Positions 1-9,079 of a stretch of DNA of 64,000 nt are shown in pieces. The stretch spans positions 1-64,000 of the forward strand of contig JADFZL010000012.1 of the NCBI GenBank assembly GCA_015232575.1, written 5' to 3'. Below the pieces are notes generated by a model, which did not search any database, was not told where the DNA came from, and was given only the letters and a program-made list of their open reading frames with translations. This stretch comes from Candidatus Rifleibacteriota bacterium. Lineage in GTDB: Bacteria > Muiribacteriota > Ozemobacteria > Ozemobacterales > Ozemobacteraceae. A program made the position numbers and the translations under genes. Each line of letters begins with the position of its first letter. Position 1 is the first letter of the stretch.

Positions 1-296
1 ACTAGTATAAAGGGTATCTTAACGCATTTAGGCGGCTGTACAGACAGATCCCATACCCAGAAATCCCTTGTTGAATTAATTTGTTCATCATATCTTTGAA
101 TTTGGGGTTTTAATCCCCTGTGAGCGGGTTGTACATCCATAAATAATTTATTTATCTCTGGTGTATAGTCGAAATGGCTTGCGTATAAAAGGCAAGAGAA
201 GCTGAAAAATGATAAAAGAAGAAAAATCTTTAATATTTTCAGTTTATGATTAAAGATTATACGGTTTTCCAATTTTAGAATATTTTTTATGTACAT
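1..296 (-). CDS. Hypothetical exported protein, 3' end cut by window edge
   Basis: This is the first 98 codons of a gene that runs off the left edge without a stop. The ATG at 296 lies four bases after a GGAGG Shine-Dalgarno (301-305). The product has a basic N-terminus followed by a hydrophobic stretch at about residues 21-38, so it is probably exported; a Cys at about residue 35 (SFSC) could be a weak lipobox. The visible mature part is polar, with Trp/Asp-rich residues near the edge. I do not recognise the family. Its first codons overlap, in another frame, the last codons of a decayed upstream gene on the same strand, which suggests the two were once an operon. Confidence 0.6.
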   Translation of the reverse strand, partial: MYIKNILKLENRIIFNHKLKILKIFLLLSFFSFSCLLYASHFDYTPEINKLFMDVQPAHRGLKPQIQRYDEQINSTRDFWVWDLSVQPPKCVKIPFIL

Positions 297-816
297 GTTT
301 CCTCCACATCAACTCGAATCCAGCCTGGATTAAGACAATCAGCAATTTGTTTTTTCACTACCACAGGAATTTGCTTGTTATCAAGTTCATCGTAGCATAT
401 ACACTTTTATCTTTCAAGGCGTTTTTGAAAATCATATTATGTGGAACAGTAAATTTGTAAGGTAGAATTTCTCTCTGAAAGTTCTTACATAAGAATAATC
501 AGTCGATTCAATCTGGTTTGGATACACCATTTTGGAAAAGCAATTTTTTCATTATGAAAAAAGCAAATATAGCTAAAGTCTGATTCCTTACTGCTTTTTA
601 ACCCAAAAACTGCCCACGAATTAGTTGGAATCAGAAGAATCCGATAAACCTGTTCTGGAATAATGCATTATACTACTTAACAAAGTGTTGTGCAACAGCA
701 AGATCGTCTTCATTACTATTGTACCAATGTAAAACATGTTTTTCTGTATTTCTCGTCAATTTCACCAAGTCGCCTACTCAAAAATATTCAACGGACAAAT
801 AAGCTCTGTCTATAAC
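287..816 (-). pseudogene. Decayed gene remnant upstream of the edge gene
   Basis: No open gene survives here, but the minus strand still reads as protein in short blocks interrupted by stops and frame changes. One block (about 816-665) contains VIDRAYLSVEYF, a stop, then VGDLVKLTRNTEKHVLHW and a second stop. Another block (about 630-490) contains SWAVFGLKSS and FHNEKIAFPKW. A final block contains IPVVVKKQIADCLNPGW and ends in TAA at 287-289, ten bases inside the next gene. Blocks of plausible residue composition in a fixed order on one strand argue for an inactivated gene rather than random sequence. The family is not recognised. Confidence 0.45.
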
Positions 817-888
817 ATTAACATTAACTAATTATTAGCTTTTTTAGGATTGCATCTTTGAATAATTGCTGACAGGTTTTAGTTTTAT

Positions 889-915
889 TTGACAATGATA
901 AAAAAACAATATAAG
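889..915 (+). promoter_or_regulatory. Possible sigma-70-type promoter for the DUF4105-like gene
   Basis: TTGACA at 889-894 is followed after 15 bases by TATAAG at 910-915, about 40 bases upstream of the ATG at 954. The spacer is shorter than the usual 17, so the -10 assignment is uncertain. A good AGGAG ribosome site lies at 942-946. Confidence 0.35.
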
Positions 916-953
916 CTTAAGTAATACTTCATTTAACTGGCAGGAGCGTTCCT

Positions 954-1892
954 ATGCAAAAGAATCATAATTCGGGTTATTTTTGGCAATTACCCTGTTT
1001 TCTTCTGGTTTTTCTTGCTGTTTTTCTGAATGTTTCTTCAATTTTTGCTGCAGAGGACTATTCAAAAGATTTTTCGGTTGTCCGCCAGGGTCTGGAAGAC
1101 GGCTCCTTTGTGCCAATTGCATTCCAGCGACCGTGCAGTCTTATCTCCAAAGATGAAAAACATTTCCTGGTTGAAAATATCCGATGGGAAGTTCAACCTG
1201 TTAAAAAGTGTTCCTGGTATGCTGTACCACACAAATATTCCACCGTAAAGATTGATTTATCGAAGGCACGACACGCAATTATTGGCAGGCAGACGGTCAG
1301 TCCTATTTTCATACATTCATTTCTCGTTGTTTCATTTGACAAAGGCGGGCTTGTTGTTGATGGGCAATCCAGCCAGGGGCTTGTGCTGACAATTGAGCCT
1401 CTTCTCCGAAATGATCAGCATTCTTTGAAAGTTCCGATAGATATGGCGAAAGGGAAATATCCCAAAATTTACCAGCTTACAAGCTGGGAAAATTTTACTG
1501 TTTTCTGTGGTGAAATCATGCAACAGATGGCATGGTTGAGACCATTGCGGTCAGATGACCCACTAATTGCCGCAAAATTAGCAGAATCAATGATTGAATT
1601 TGCCGTCAAGGCTCCTGCAACCGAACCATTTGATTATGTCAACAATAACTGTGGTGCTGGTCTGTATCCGATCATCAGCAAAGCATTGCCCGATAACGAA
1701 GAAAAACGATTAGCCGACGTGTTGAAAGCATCCTCAAAGCCGAACTTTTCCAGATGGTTTCAGAAACATCTTGAGGCAGCATCACTGTTGGATGAAACAA
1801 AATCTGCCAGAATGTACCGCAACAATTTTTTCATCCCGCTGGAAGATCTCTGCAAAGGTTTCTATAAACCACAGCAGGTAAAGTTAAAGTAG
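954..1892 (+). CDS. Exported DUF4105/Lnb-like protein
   Basis: This is a 312-residue protein with a clear signal peptide (hydrophobic residues about 13-32, AxA-like cleavage near 33) and AGGAG seven bases before its ATG. The pattern IHSFLVVSFDKGG around His121, a following IEP, and YVNNNCGAGLYPI around Cys233 resemble the conserved His, Glu and NNC positions of DUF4105. That family includes the lipoprotein N-acyltransferase Lnb, a periplasmic thiol enzyme. If so, it would act on lipoproteins or a membrane acyl chain outside the inner membrane, but this is inference from a few motif positions. It stands alone between two decayed genes on opposite strands. An unrelated secreted Cys-His protein is the alternative. 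Confidence 0.6.
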   Translation: MQKNHNSGYFWQLPCFLLVFLAVFLNVSSIFAAEDYSKDFSVVRQGLEDGSFVPIAFQRPCSLISKDEKHFLVENIRWEVQPVKKCSWYAVPHKYSTVKIDLSKARHAIIGRQTVSPIFIHSFLVVSFDKGGLVVDGQSSQGLVLTIEPLLRNDQHSLKVPIDMAKGKYPKIYQLTSWENFTVFCGEIMQQMAWLRPLRSDDPLIAAKLAESMIEFAVKAPATEPFDYVNNNCGAGLYPIISKALPDNEEKRLADVLKASSKPNFSRWFQKHLEAASLLDETKSARMYRNNFFIPLEDLCKGFYKPQQVKLK

Positions 1893-1925
1893 ACAGATTG
1901 AGAATTCTTTGATAAGAAAACCAGA

Positions 1926-2338
1926 CAATCGCTTTCATTTTCCAGAATTCTTCCCGGCATCAGGGGTTTTTCACAAAGAAACAAGGGACGTCAATTTTGT
2001 GATGTCCTGATGATCGACACCATTGCAAACGGTGAAATTGGTGCAGCACACGTTATGCTCTGGCTGGACGATGATCAGTATTTCGAAAAACCTGACATGG
2101 GTAGCCAAGATCCTTTTCGACCGGGATAAAGGGTCTATCCCGAAGAAATGCAACCCACAAGGGACTCTGCAAAAAACCTCTGGCTGAGAAATTCATCTGG
2201 AGTCTCGACGTCGGATTGGGCGGTGGACTGAGCAAATATCGCATAATCACGGTCCAGAGATTCAAAATGGGAAAAGATGCTGCAGGTCGTGCTATTTTTA
2301 TCGACGCAGATAAAAACTGCCTCAAAAAGCTCTTTTAA
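1926..2338 (+). pseudogene. Decayed gene downstream of the DUF4105-like gene
   Basis: The plus strand keeps protein-like blocks in successive frames. FHFPEFFPASGVFHKETRD is followed by a stop at about 2009. A block starting ATG at about 2009 contains IANGEIGAAHVMLWLDDD and stops near 2128. A last block contains KFIWSLDVGLGGGLSKYR and RFKMGKDAAGRAIFIDAD and ends in TAA at 2336-2338. At least two stops or frame changes separate them, so no functional product is expected. I cannot name the family. It may have formed an operon with the gene ending at 1892, which lies only 33 bases upstream. Confidence 0.45.
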
Positions 2339-2400
2339 TTGGCGCGTTTATGGTTTCAACAACTCTTTGGGTGGAACCGTCTTTGGAAACACGTGATTAG

Positions 2401-2442
2401 GTCTCCGCAGTTTTGAGATTCCTCCCTTCGGTCGAGATGACA
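2401..2442. repeat. Half copy of a dispersed inverted-repeat element
   Basis: The sequence ends in CTCCCTTCGGTCGAGATGACA, nearly identical to one arm of the elements at 6869-6935 and 10479-10544. Only one arm is recognisable here. Confidence 0.5.
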
Positions 2443-2516
2443 CTAGAGAAAATATTTCAAGTTGAAAAGTTACCCCTGCTTATTGAGTAGATACGATTAT
2501 TAAACATAATTGCAGG

Positions 2517-4475
2517 TTAGAAACCGTAGGCTCCGATTTCGGTTCGGCGGTCGGATGCGGATTTCAGGATAGAGCCTGGGCGGATGTGATAATCGAAATT
2601 TTCGAGATTACCACCGATGAATTCGGGGTCAATGTTTAAAATTGGTGCACCGTCCTGGTCGCATTCTGATACTGCTTTCATGAAGCCGGAAATATTGTTG
2701 TACGGATAACTGCGGCCGGTGATGCGTTCTTCGATTCCGATGCCTGTGTCAGGGGAAAGTTGATTCACAATGACATTGTTTCTCAACTCTGGCTTTGATG
2801 CACCGTCAATCAAAATACCATTTAATGCTGAAATTGTCATATACTGGAAATCTCCAGCTGCACTTCTGATCTTCATTCCAAGGCGCTGCGAGAGAATAAC
2901 ACCGTTTCGGACAGTCGGCGAAGCAGTGTCTGAAATATCTAGCCCTGTTTCGGAAGTTCCTCTGATGTCAAACATTGAAAGGTTCATCGAACGATTTCCT
3001 GAAAATGAAATTCCGGTTTCACCGCCAATGCAACGCACATTTGAAATCTGACAATTGAGATTTCCTTCGGCGAAAAGCCCTGTATCGCACTCTTCAGCAG
3101 AAATAGATGTCAGATACGTTCCGCTGGCTCCCTGAAGGATCAAACCTGTTTTGCAATACTTTGCCGCAAAATAGCTGATATCAATCGGAGAATCGCTTAC
3201 CATAAGGCCATATTCAGCATTTGCCGTCTCAAGCGAATCAATTTGCGAAGGCGGTTGAGTTTTAAGCGATTTTATGCGAATTCCGCACCACCTTTTCTGG
3301 TCTGGAAGCGATGAAGCTGAAAGGAATCTCACTGGTTCGTTTCCGGGTTGTCCAAGTTTGATGGTTCCTTCGACAGTGAGTTCACATTTCATCGTATCCA
3401 TTCCACCCTGGTAACCGTCTGTTTCAGATACTCTGACAACAACACCAGGTTCGATTGTCAGCTTAATGTTTTCCGGAATGATTATGTCGCCAGATAATTC
3501 CAGCGGCGAATACTTTTTCAGCCAGACAGCATCAGACTGCATTGTACCAGGCGGAAGAAATGCGATCTCTGAAGAGATTGACGAAACATTTCCATCAAGA
3601 TCGACGGCCTGAATTGCATAGCGAGTAAGTACTCCGGGAAGCGCGAAATCATCGATCAGAAACCTCTGCGTCCCGAAAACAAAGCTTTCATCCTGCCACT
3701 GCTTAAGTTCTGAATCGTTAATTGCCCTGAAAACCCTGAAACCGGTAAGAGGGTCTTCTCCGTCGTAATCCCATGCAATTCGCGCACCTTCACGTGTTGC
3801 TGAAGCTCTGACATTTCCGGGAGTCACCGGGCCGCCCGGAAGATCGCCCTGCGGATAAGGTCTGAAGGTTCCGCTGGCAGAAACATATAACCTGCCATCT
3901 TCAGTTTTACCTTCCACAAAAAATGAATAGTCCATGTTTGTTCTGAGCGGACTGATAACAACTCGCGAATCAGCTGAAAAACTTGTCTGAGGCGTCCTCA
4001 TCTGTGGCTGCGCATATCCCTGATAAATAACAGCACAGGACATTTTTTCACTCGCCGAAATATCTATTGTTACAGAATCATAACCTCTTGAAAAAATCTG
4101 CCAGGAAAGCTTTCCTGAAAGCGGAGTCAGTTGAAAATCGATTCCGTCCTTTTCTTCGCCATTCTCGATGGATACAGTCTTTGAAGCACTCTTGAAACCT
4201 TCATGTTCAACAGATAATATGTGTACTCCGGAATCGAGGGAAGTAAAAGAATATTTACCGTTCTTATCTGATTCCGCAGAATAAAGTGAACGATGAGACA
4301 TTAACTTTGCATTCCCGATACGGTTTCCATTCTCATCAAGCACTCTACCTGAGACACTTCCTCTGAGAATGTTCTTATCGTGCTCGCACCCGAAAATTCC
4401 GGAGAGAAGCAGAATAATTCCGGCAAACATCGCTACTTTATAATTTACAGCAGTGTTAATGGAAATGTTTTTCAT
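2517..4475 (-). CDS. Lipoprotein with CarboxypepD_reg-like, FnIII and beta-helix domains (paralogue 3)
   Basis: The product is 652 residues from the ATG at 4475, preferred over an upstream TTG at 4490 because AGGA lies six bases before the ATG. Residues 1-30 form a lipoprotein signal ending LLSGIFGC (Cys30). Residues about 40-105 look like a carboxypeptidase-regulatory (transthyretin-like) domain, with VSGRVLDENGNRIGNA. FnIII-like sequence follows (DGEDPLTGFRVFRAI). From about residue 320 come short turns typical of a right-handed parallel beta-helix. The C-terminus carries PYNNISGF, then IDPEFIGGN and a SPL-like turn shared with its two upstream paralogues. It is probably an outer-membrane-anchored surface protein that binds or processes polysaccharide. 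No catalytic residues can be assigned. Confidence 0.8.
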   Translation of the reverse strand: MKNISINTAVNYKVAMFAGIILLLSGIFGCEHDKNILRGSVSGRVLDENGNRIGNAKLMSHRSLYSAESDKNGKYSFTSLDSGVHILSVEHEGFKSASKTVSIENGEEKDGIDFQLTPLSGKLSWQIFSRGYDSVTIDISASEKMSCAVIYQGYAQPQMRTPQTSFSADSRVVISPLRTNMDYSFFVEGKTEDGRLYVSASGTFRPYPQGDLPGGPVTPGNVRASATREGARIAWDYDGEDPLTGFRVFRAINDSELKQWQDESFVFGTQRFLIDDFALPGVLTRYAIQAVDLDGNVSSISSEIAFLPPGTMQSDAVWLKKYSPLELSGDIIIPENIKLTIEPGVVVRVSETDGYQGGMDTMKCELTVEGTIKLGQPGNEPVRFLSASSLPDQKRWCGIRIKSLKTQPPSQIDSLETANAEYGLMVSDSPIDISYFAAKYCKTGLILQGASGTYLTSISAEECDTGLFAEGNLNCQISNVRCIGGETGISFSGNRSMNLSMFDIRGTSETGLDISDTASPTVRNGVILSQRLGMKIRSAAGDFQYMTISALNGILIDGASKPELRNNVIVNQLSPDTGIGIEERITGRSYPYNNISGFMKAVSECDQDGAPILNIDPEFIGGNLENFDYHIRPGSILKSASDRRTEIGAYGF

Positions 4476-4499
4476 CTTTATTCCTGACAAATTTTCTGT

Positions 4500-7037
4500 C
4501 TAATAATATGAATCACCGTATCTTCCTGTTTCCAAACCGTTTCTGTCACAGCGTTTCAGCGGAGAGGAAATCGGAAGCGTGTAGCTGTAGGGATTTCCGC
4601 CTGTGAAATCAGGTCTGAAGGTTGTCGCACCTTCTCCGGCGGCACATCCGTCGTAGGCCAGTGCAAAACCGTATAAATTGTTGTATTTGAACTGCGGAAT
4701 TCCTGTCTGCATGTATTTAATTCCTGCAGCGCCGTCTTCTGAAAGTTTTATGATAATGTTATTTTCGATTGTTGGTGTACCAGTGCCTATTATAATACCT
4801 ATTGAGGCATCAATTGTACAATGGTCGAGAATGTTTTCAGTAGCTGACGCTCTTTCGTAATAGACACCGATTCCATCAGGAACCAATATCAGAAGATTCG
4901 AAAAGACCGAACGGTTAAGCTTGCCGTATATTCCGATGTCGCGTGCTTCAATTCTTGTTTCCTGAATGGTAATTCTGTCTTCTGCATTGTCAGTCAGAGT
5001 TTTTATACCAGTTCCGGAACGAAGGATTTCAATTCCCGAAAACGCTGGACGCCGGCAATTATTCGCTTCAATCGCAGTAAGCGAAACATCGTCAATTTTT
5101 ATATCCTTGAATTCTGGTGAATTCCTGACTCCGTTAAGCCTTATGCCTCCGCCGCAAAATTTCACTGTCAAATTTGTTATTGATGGATCACAGTTTTCGG
5201 CTTCAATAGCCCATTCACGGCAGCATGAGATTTCAGCGTATGTAATTTCTGAATTACCGGTATTTCCATTCTGAATTTTTATTCCATTCCACAAGCCTCT
5301 CTGACCGCCGATTTCCATTGGAACAAACTTAACCGGCGCAGATTGGTTTCCGAGCAGAGAAATTTTTCCCTGAACGAGAATTTCTATTCTTTCAGTGTCG
5401 AATCCAAGTCTGAAAGCATCAACTGAAGCTATCCGGAATTCAACTCCTGGCTCTACATTAAGATAAATGCCAGGTCCGATGACAATGTCGCTGAAAAGAT
5501 CAACCGGAGAATCTGAAGCAGTAACAGTAATTGATTGAGTTATGAAACCCGGCATGAAAATTGTTTCTGTCATACAGATATCAGAAAGTGCGCCATCGCC
5601 AGTTGCTGCCCTGACACCATATCTGTAGAACTTTCCACCTTCTGCATGCTGATCTGGAAAGAATGCGCTGTATTGATCAAGCCCCTCTGCCGCAATCTGA
5701 GTCCAGTCTTTTCCTTTTTCCTGCCTGTAAACACGATATCCTTTTACAGTAAGTGCGCTGGGAGATGATTCCCAGTTCACCTGTATTGTACCAAAACTTG
5801 ACAAGGGCGAAAGCCAGACTTTTTTCGGAGGCTCAGGATAAATATCAGGTTCAGTTTTAAACGAAAGATCATACGAGTACCATATAACACCATTTTCATC
5901 TGTAACTTCTGCCCTTGCATGGTACAATTTTTCTGATTCAAGTCCTTTTATAGCCACTTCGTGAAGGCTTTCAGCTTTTTCTTCGGAAATTATATTGCCA
6001 TAACTCTGATCTGTTCCATATTTCAGATTACAGACCGCAGGCTTCTGCGTTTTCCACGAGAAAACCGCTGAAGATGAAGAAATAGAATAAAGTTTGAAAT
6101 CACTTATCCACTGGGCTGCCGTAGCCCAGTCCAATCGGATGTTTTCAAGTTCTGTCACTTTGTTCGCAATGATATCAACATATTCCTGACGAACTCTGTA
6201 AGATTTATGTGAAATCACTAGATTATTTCTTCCAGCGGGAAGTTCGGGCAAATGAAAACTTCCGTCGAGAGCACTCTGAACTTTTTCGTATTCGTTGAAA
6301 ATTGAATAAACGCTTGCACCTGGTACCACATCGCCATTTAAATTGTACACTCTGCCCATTACGCCGCCAGTATTAGACTGCCGCATTCCACAGCCGTAAA
6401 ACAAGGGTAAAAGCACAGCAAAAACTAACAACAGTACAAGTCTCTTTAGATAGAGGGGGCACGCGCCCCCTCTCGTCGGTCGAACAAGTTCGACCAACTT
6501 CACTCCCCGCGGTCGGGCACTTTGTGCCCTCCGGGAAACAGAAGCCGTGAAATCTGATAATTCATTTTCAATTTCTGAGTGACATTGCACCCCAACTATC
6601 GTCGGTCGAACAAGTTCGACCAACTTCACTCCCCGCGGTCGGGCACTTTGTGTCCTCCGGGAAACAGAAGCCGTGAAATCTGATAATTCATTTTCAATTT
6701 CTGAGTGACATTGCACCCCAACTATCGTCGGTCGAACAAGTTCGACCAACTTCACTCCCCGCGGTCGGGCACTTTGTGTCCTCCGGGAAACAGAAGCCGT
6801 GAAATATGATAATTCGTTTTCAAATTCTGAGTGACATTGCACCCCATCTCTGGTTGATCGAACAAAAGTTGTCATCTCGAACGAATGTGAGAGATCTGTT
6901 ACGTCCGAGATTTCTCCCTTCGGTCGAAATGACAGAATTGGAATTCTTTTGCATAGGGCACTTTTTGCCCGAAGGATTTCTGCGGCAAATAAGTCTGTGA
7001 GATGAGAATCGTCACGGAACATTATTTGCCCCGACAT
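4500..7037 (-). CDS. Paralogous beta-helix lipoprotein with repeat-invaded 5' end (paralogue 2)
   Basis: The frame is open for 845 codons, but the first ~195 are translations of repeat DNA: SFRPKGEIS from the element at 6869-6935, and three copies of a 42-residue unit containing TQSARPRGVKLVELVRP. The ancestral gene appears to begin at about 6455, where a lipoprotein signal (LVFAVLLPLFYGC) is followed by MGRVYNLNGDVVPGASVYS (carboxypeptidase-regulatory-like), FnIII domains and a beta-helix ending NNLYGF...DFTGGNPY. No ATG, GTG or good ribosome site is visible just before that signal, so the native start seems to have been lost or displaced by the repeats. A signal peptide 195 residues into a protein would not work normally, so expression is doubtful. 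Its open frame overlaps the end of the upstream paralogue by 26 bases. Confidence 0.6.
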   Translation of the reverse strand: MSGQIMFRDDSHLTDLFAAEILRAKSALCKRIPILSFRPKGEISDVTDLSHSFEMTTFVRSTRDGVQCHSEFENELSYFTASVSRRTQSARPRGVKLVELVRPTIVGVQCHSEIENELSDFTASVSRRTQSARPRGVKLVELVRPTIVGVQCHSEIENELSDFTASVSRRAQSARPRGVKLVELVRPTRGGACPLYLKRLVLLLVFAVLLPLFYGCGMRQSNTGGVMGRVYNLNGDVVPGASVYSIFNEYEKVQSALDGSFHLPELPAGRNNLVISHKSYRVRQEYVDIIANKVTELENIRLDWATAAQWISDFKLYSISSSSAVFSWKTQKPAVCNLKYGTDQSYGNIISEEKAESLHEVAIKGLESEKLYHARAEVTDENGVIWYSYDLSFKTEPDIYPEPPKKVWLSPLSSFGTIQVNWESSPSALTVKGYRVYRQEKGKDWTQIAAEGLDQYSAFFPDQHAEGGKFYRYGVRAATGDGALSDICMTETIFMPGFITQSITVTASDSPVDLFSDIVIGPGIYLNVEPGVEFRIASVDAFRLGFDTERIEILVQGKISLLGNQSAPVKFVPMEIGGQRGLWNGIKIQNGNTGNSEITYAEISCCREWAIEAENCDPSITNLTVKFCGGGIRLNGVRNSPEFKDIKIDDVSLTAIEANNCRRPAFSGIEILRSGTGIKTLTDNAEDRITIQETRIEARDIGIYGKLNRSVFSNLLILVPDGIGVYYERASATENILDHCTIDASIGIIIGTGTPTIENNIIIKLSEDGAAGIKYMQTGIPQFKYNNLYGFALAYDGCAAGEGATTFRPDFTGGNPYSYTLPISSPLKRCDRNGLETGRYGDSYY
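6452..6850. repeat. Three tandem 126-bp repeat units with hairpin motifs
   Basis: After one AGAGGGGGCACGCGCCCCCT hairpin at about 6452-6472, a 126-bp unit is repeated three times (phase points at 6591 and 6717 differ by exactly 126). Each unit contains GGTCGAACAAGTTCGACC (8-bp arms) and GGGCACTTTGTGCCC or a one-base variant of it. The same hairpin words build the 77-bp arrays at 40771-41158 and 42841-43151. Because 126 is divisible by three, the repeats keep the overlapping reading frame open. Confidence 0.85.
6869..6935. repeat. Small inverted-repeat element (MITE/REP-like)
   Basis: The left arm TTGTCATCTCGAACGAATG and the right arm CCCTTCGGTCGAAATGACAG are imperfect inverted repeats that enclose GAGATCT- and GAGATTT-type sequence. 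Related copies lie at 10479-10544 and 2401-2442. It has no coding capacity of its own. Confidence 0.55.
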
Positions 7038-9015
7038 CTTCGCCTGCGTAGCCCTGCCCTTTCAACGGACTTCCTGATGTTGGGCGATAGTTGAAATAAG
7101 AAGTTGGGAATTCAACAAACGGGTTTCCGCCAACCAGCTCCGGATCAAGGCGCAGATCGTTTGAAATACCGGTCAGCTTATTACCTGAAGTGTCTCTGTA
7201 GCGTGAATCAGTGTCAGACAAATTCCAGATGTTGTTATTCTGAATTGTATGTGAAGCCGGGCTGTAAGTATTTTCACCGTTATACAAAACGCCGATTCCG
7301 CCGTATTTAGTATCAGCAAGAATGAGATTGCTCCTCAAAACTGCTCTTGCAGCATTTCCCCTTATTTCTATTCCGGTGGCTGCCTGAACTGTATTTCTGC
7401 GAATTTCATCACGTCCGCGGGTTATTATCGCAACACCATTGCTTCCGGGAGCAACTACGTTTTTTCTTACATAACTCAACGGATCGCCATTTTCAACATC
7501 AATTCCTGAGATTGTCCAGAATTGAACAGTGTTTTCAAGAATTTCTGAGAATTTATTATTCCGTGAAACAATTCCGTAAAAGCACTTTATCGCAGTGCAT
7601 GACGCAACCTTGACATTCTGCGCTGTATTCGAAGCTATATGAAAACCGACAGTGCAGTTGTCTGCTGTAACTCCCTGAATATCAACCGGAAGCCTTGCAT
7701 CCTGAGAATACACGCCCGATGAACTGCATTGAGCGACTTTACTGTCTCTGATAGCAGGAAGTCCGGCGAGTCCTTTAATTCCATCTCTTGCAAACGAAAG
7801 CTGCAAATCATTTATGCGTGAAATCTGAAGATTAGATAACGCGTCAAAAGTAATTCCAATCCAGTCTCCACCTTTTGGTGCGGAACTCTGAGAAGTGAAT
7901 TTTACAGGCTGATCACTGCTTCCCTCAATGATAATGCTTCCAGAAATTTTCAATTCAACTTTCTTGTCTGAAGTCGGTAGAACATCCCAGGAATCGGATG
8001 CAGCAACAAGAATAGAAGTGCCCGCAAGGATTGAAAGGCTTGATTCCTGACGAATGGTTAAATCCCCGGTCAGAATTATCGGATTCATTTCCGGCGTCCA
8101 GATAAGGTTCTTGCGGCTTATTCCGGGAAGCATGAATGAGACTGTCTGGCTTGGCGGACTTTCCTCGCCGGTTCCTGAGACTCTTGTAATACGGTAGTAG
8201 ACCTGTTCGCCAGGTGTAACCGAAGAATCAACATAACGATTTCCCTGAACAAGACCGCTTTCCACCGGATAAAACGGACCCAGTGGAGAATAAGCACGAT
8301 AAACATTATACCCGGCAAGATCCAATCCGTTGTCGCCTGTCCAGAGAATTGCAACAAGATCGGACGATGTTTCCTTTGTAACCATGACACCGGCAGGGGC
8401 TTCCCCTCTGCTCGTGCCGGCAGTAGTGAAAGTGTTGTCGTCTGACAGAAAGTTTCTGCCCTTTTCATCAACTCCAAAACATGAAAAATGATAAGTCGTT
8501 GCCGGTGTCAGTCCGGAAATTTTGAAACGATGCACTGTGGTGTATGCGGTTACTTCTGGAGTTGCCGAAGCGTATCCGGCATTAATTCCGTATCTTATTC
8601 CGCCTTTAATCGGATCACGGCTTGAAAAAGTAATTTCAACTGTCGTAGATGTCTTTTCTGAAGACTGTATCGCATAAATTATTCCCTTTTGAACGAGAAC
8701 AAAATCTGCGCCTTCGCCAGTCTGCCCGGAACGAATTTCGATCTGCTTCGACCGAGATTCAAAACCTTCTTTTTCGGCAGTAATTGTTTGAGTAATAGGT
8801 TCAAGCCCTTCCAGAGACCATTCTCCGTATACATTAGACACGGTAGACGCTCCGGGAGCATAAACCCGCGCTCCGCTAACCGCTTTCCCTGATGAATCAA
8901 AGACTTTACCACGCACGGCACCCCGCGGCGGAATTTCTGTTGAAAGACATCCTTGAATTCCGAGCAAAGCTAGTGTAAAAAGAATATATAATAAATTCGT
9001 TTTTAATTTTTTCAT
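7012..9015 (-). CDS. Lipoprotein with CarboxypepD_reg-like, FnIII and beta-helix domains (paralogue 1)
   Basis: The product is 667 residues from the ATG at 9015. The longer frame back to 9126 is rejected because it would run into the divergent aminotransferase gene. The lipoprotein signal ends LALLGIQGC (Cys23). It is followed by VRGKVFDSSGKAVSGARVY (carboxypeptidase-regulatory-like), FnIII-like segments (DLAGYNVYRAYSPLGPFYP) and a long beta-helix with repeated turns such as GSNGVAI. The C-terminal NNNIWNLS and LDPELVGGNPF block matches the other two paralogues. It is probably the parent copy of the tandem family, anchored in the outer membrane. The 64-base gap to the divergent aminotransferase gene must hold both promoters. 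Confidence 0.8.
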   Translation of the reverse strand: MKKLKTNLLYILFTLALLGIQGCLSTEIPPRGAVRGKVFDSSGKAVSGARVYAPGASTVSNVYGEWSLEGLEPITQTITAEKEGFESRSKQIEIRSGQTGEGADFVLVQKGIIYAIQSSEKTSTTVEITFSSRDPIKGGIRYGINAGYASATPEVTAYTTVHRFKISGLTPATTYHFSCFGVDEKGRNFLSDDNTFTTAGTSRGEAPAGVMVTKETSSDLVAILWTGDNGLDLAGYNVYRAYSPLGPFYPVESGLVQGNRYVDSSVTPGEQVYYRITRVSGTGEESPPSQTVSFMLPGISRKNLIWTPEMNPIILTGDLTIRQESSLSILAGTSILVAASDSWDVLPTSDKKVELKISGSIIIEGSSDQPVKFTSQSSAPKGGDWIGITFDALSNLQISRINDLQLSFARDGIKGLAGLPAIRDSKVAQCSSSGVYSQDARLPVDIQGVTADNCTVGFHIASNTAQNVKVASCTAIKCFYGIVSRNNKFSEILENTVQFWTISGIDVENGDPLSYVRKNVVAPGSNGVAIITRGRDEIRRNTVQAATGIEIRGNAARAVLRSNLILADTKYGGIGVLYNGENTYSPASHTIQNNNIWNLSDTDSRYRDTSGNKLTGISNDLRLDPELVGGNPFVEFPTSYFNYRPTSGSPLKGQGYAGEDVGANNVP

Positions 9016-9079
9016 CAATTTAATTATTCGGAAAAATGAAGGCGATAAATTAGACGTTTTACGGAAAGGAAGGAATATT

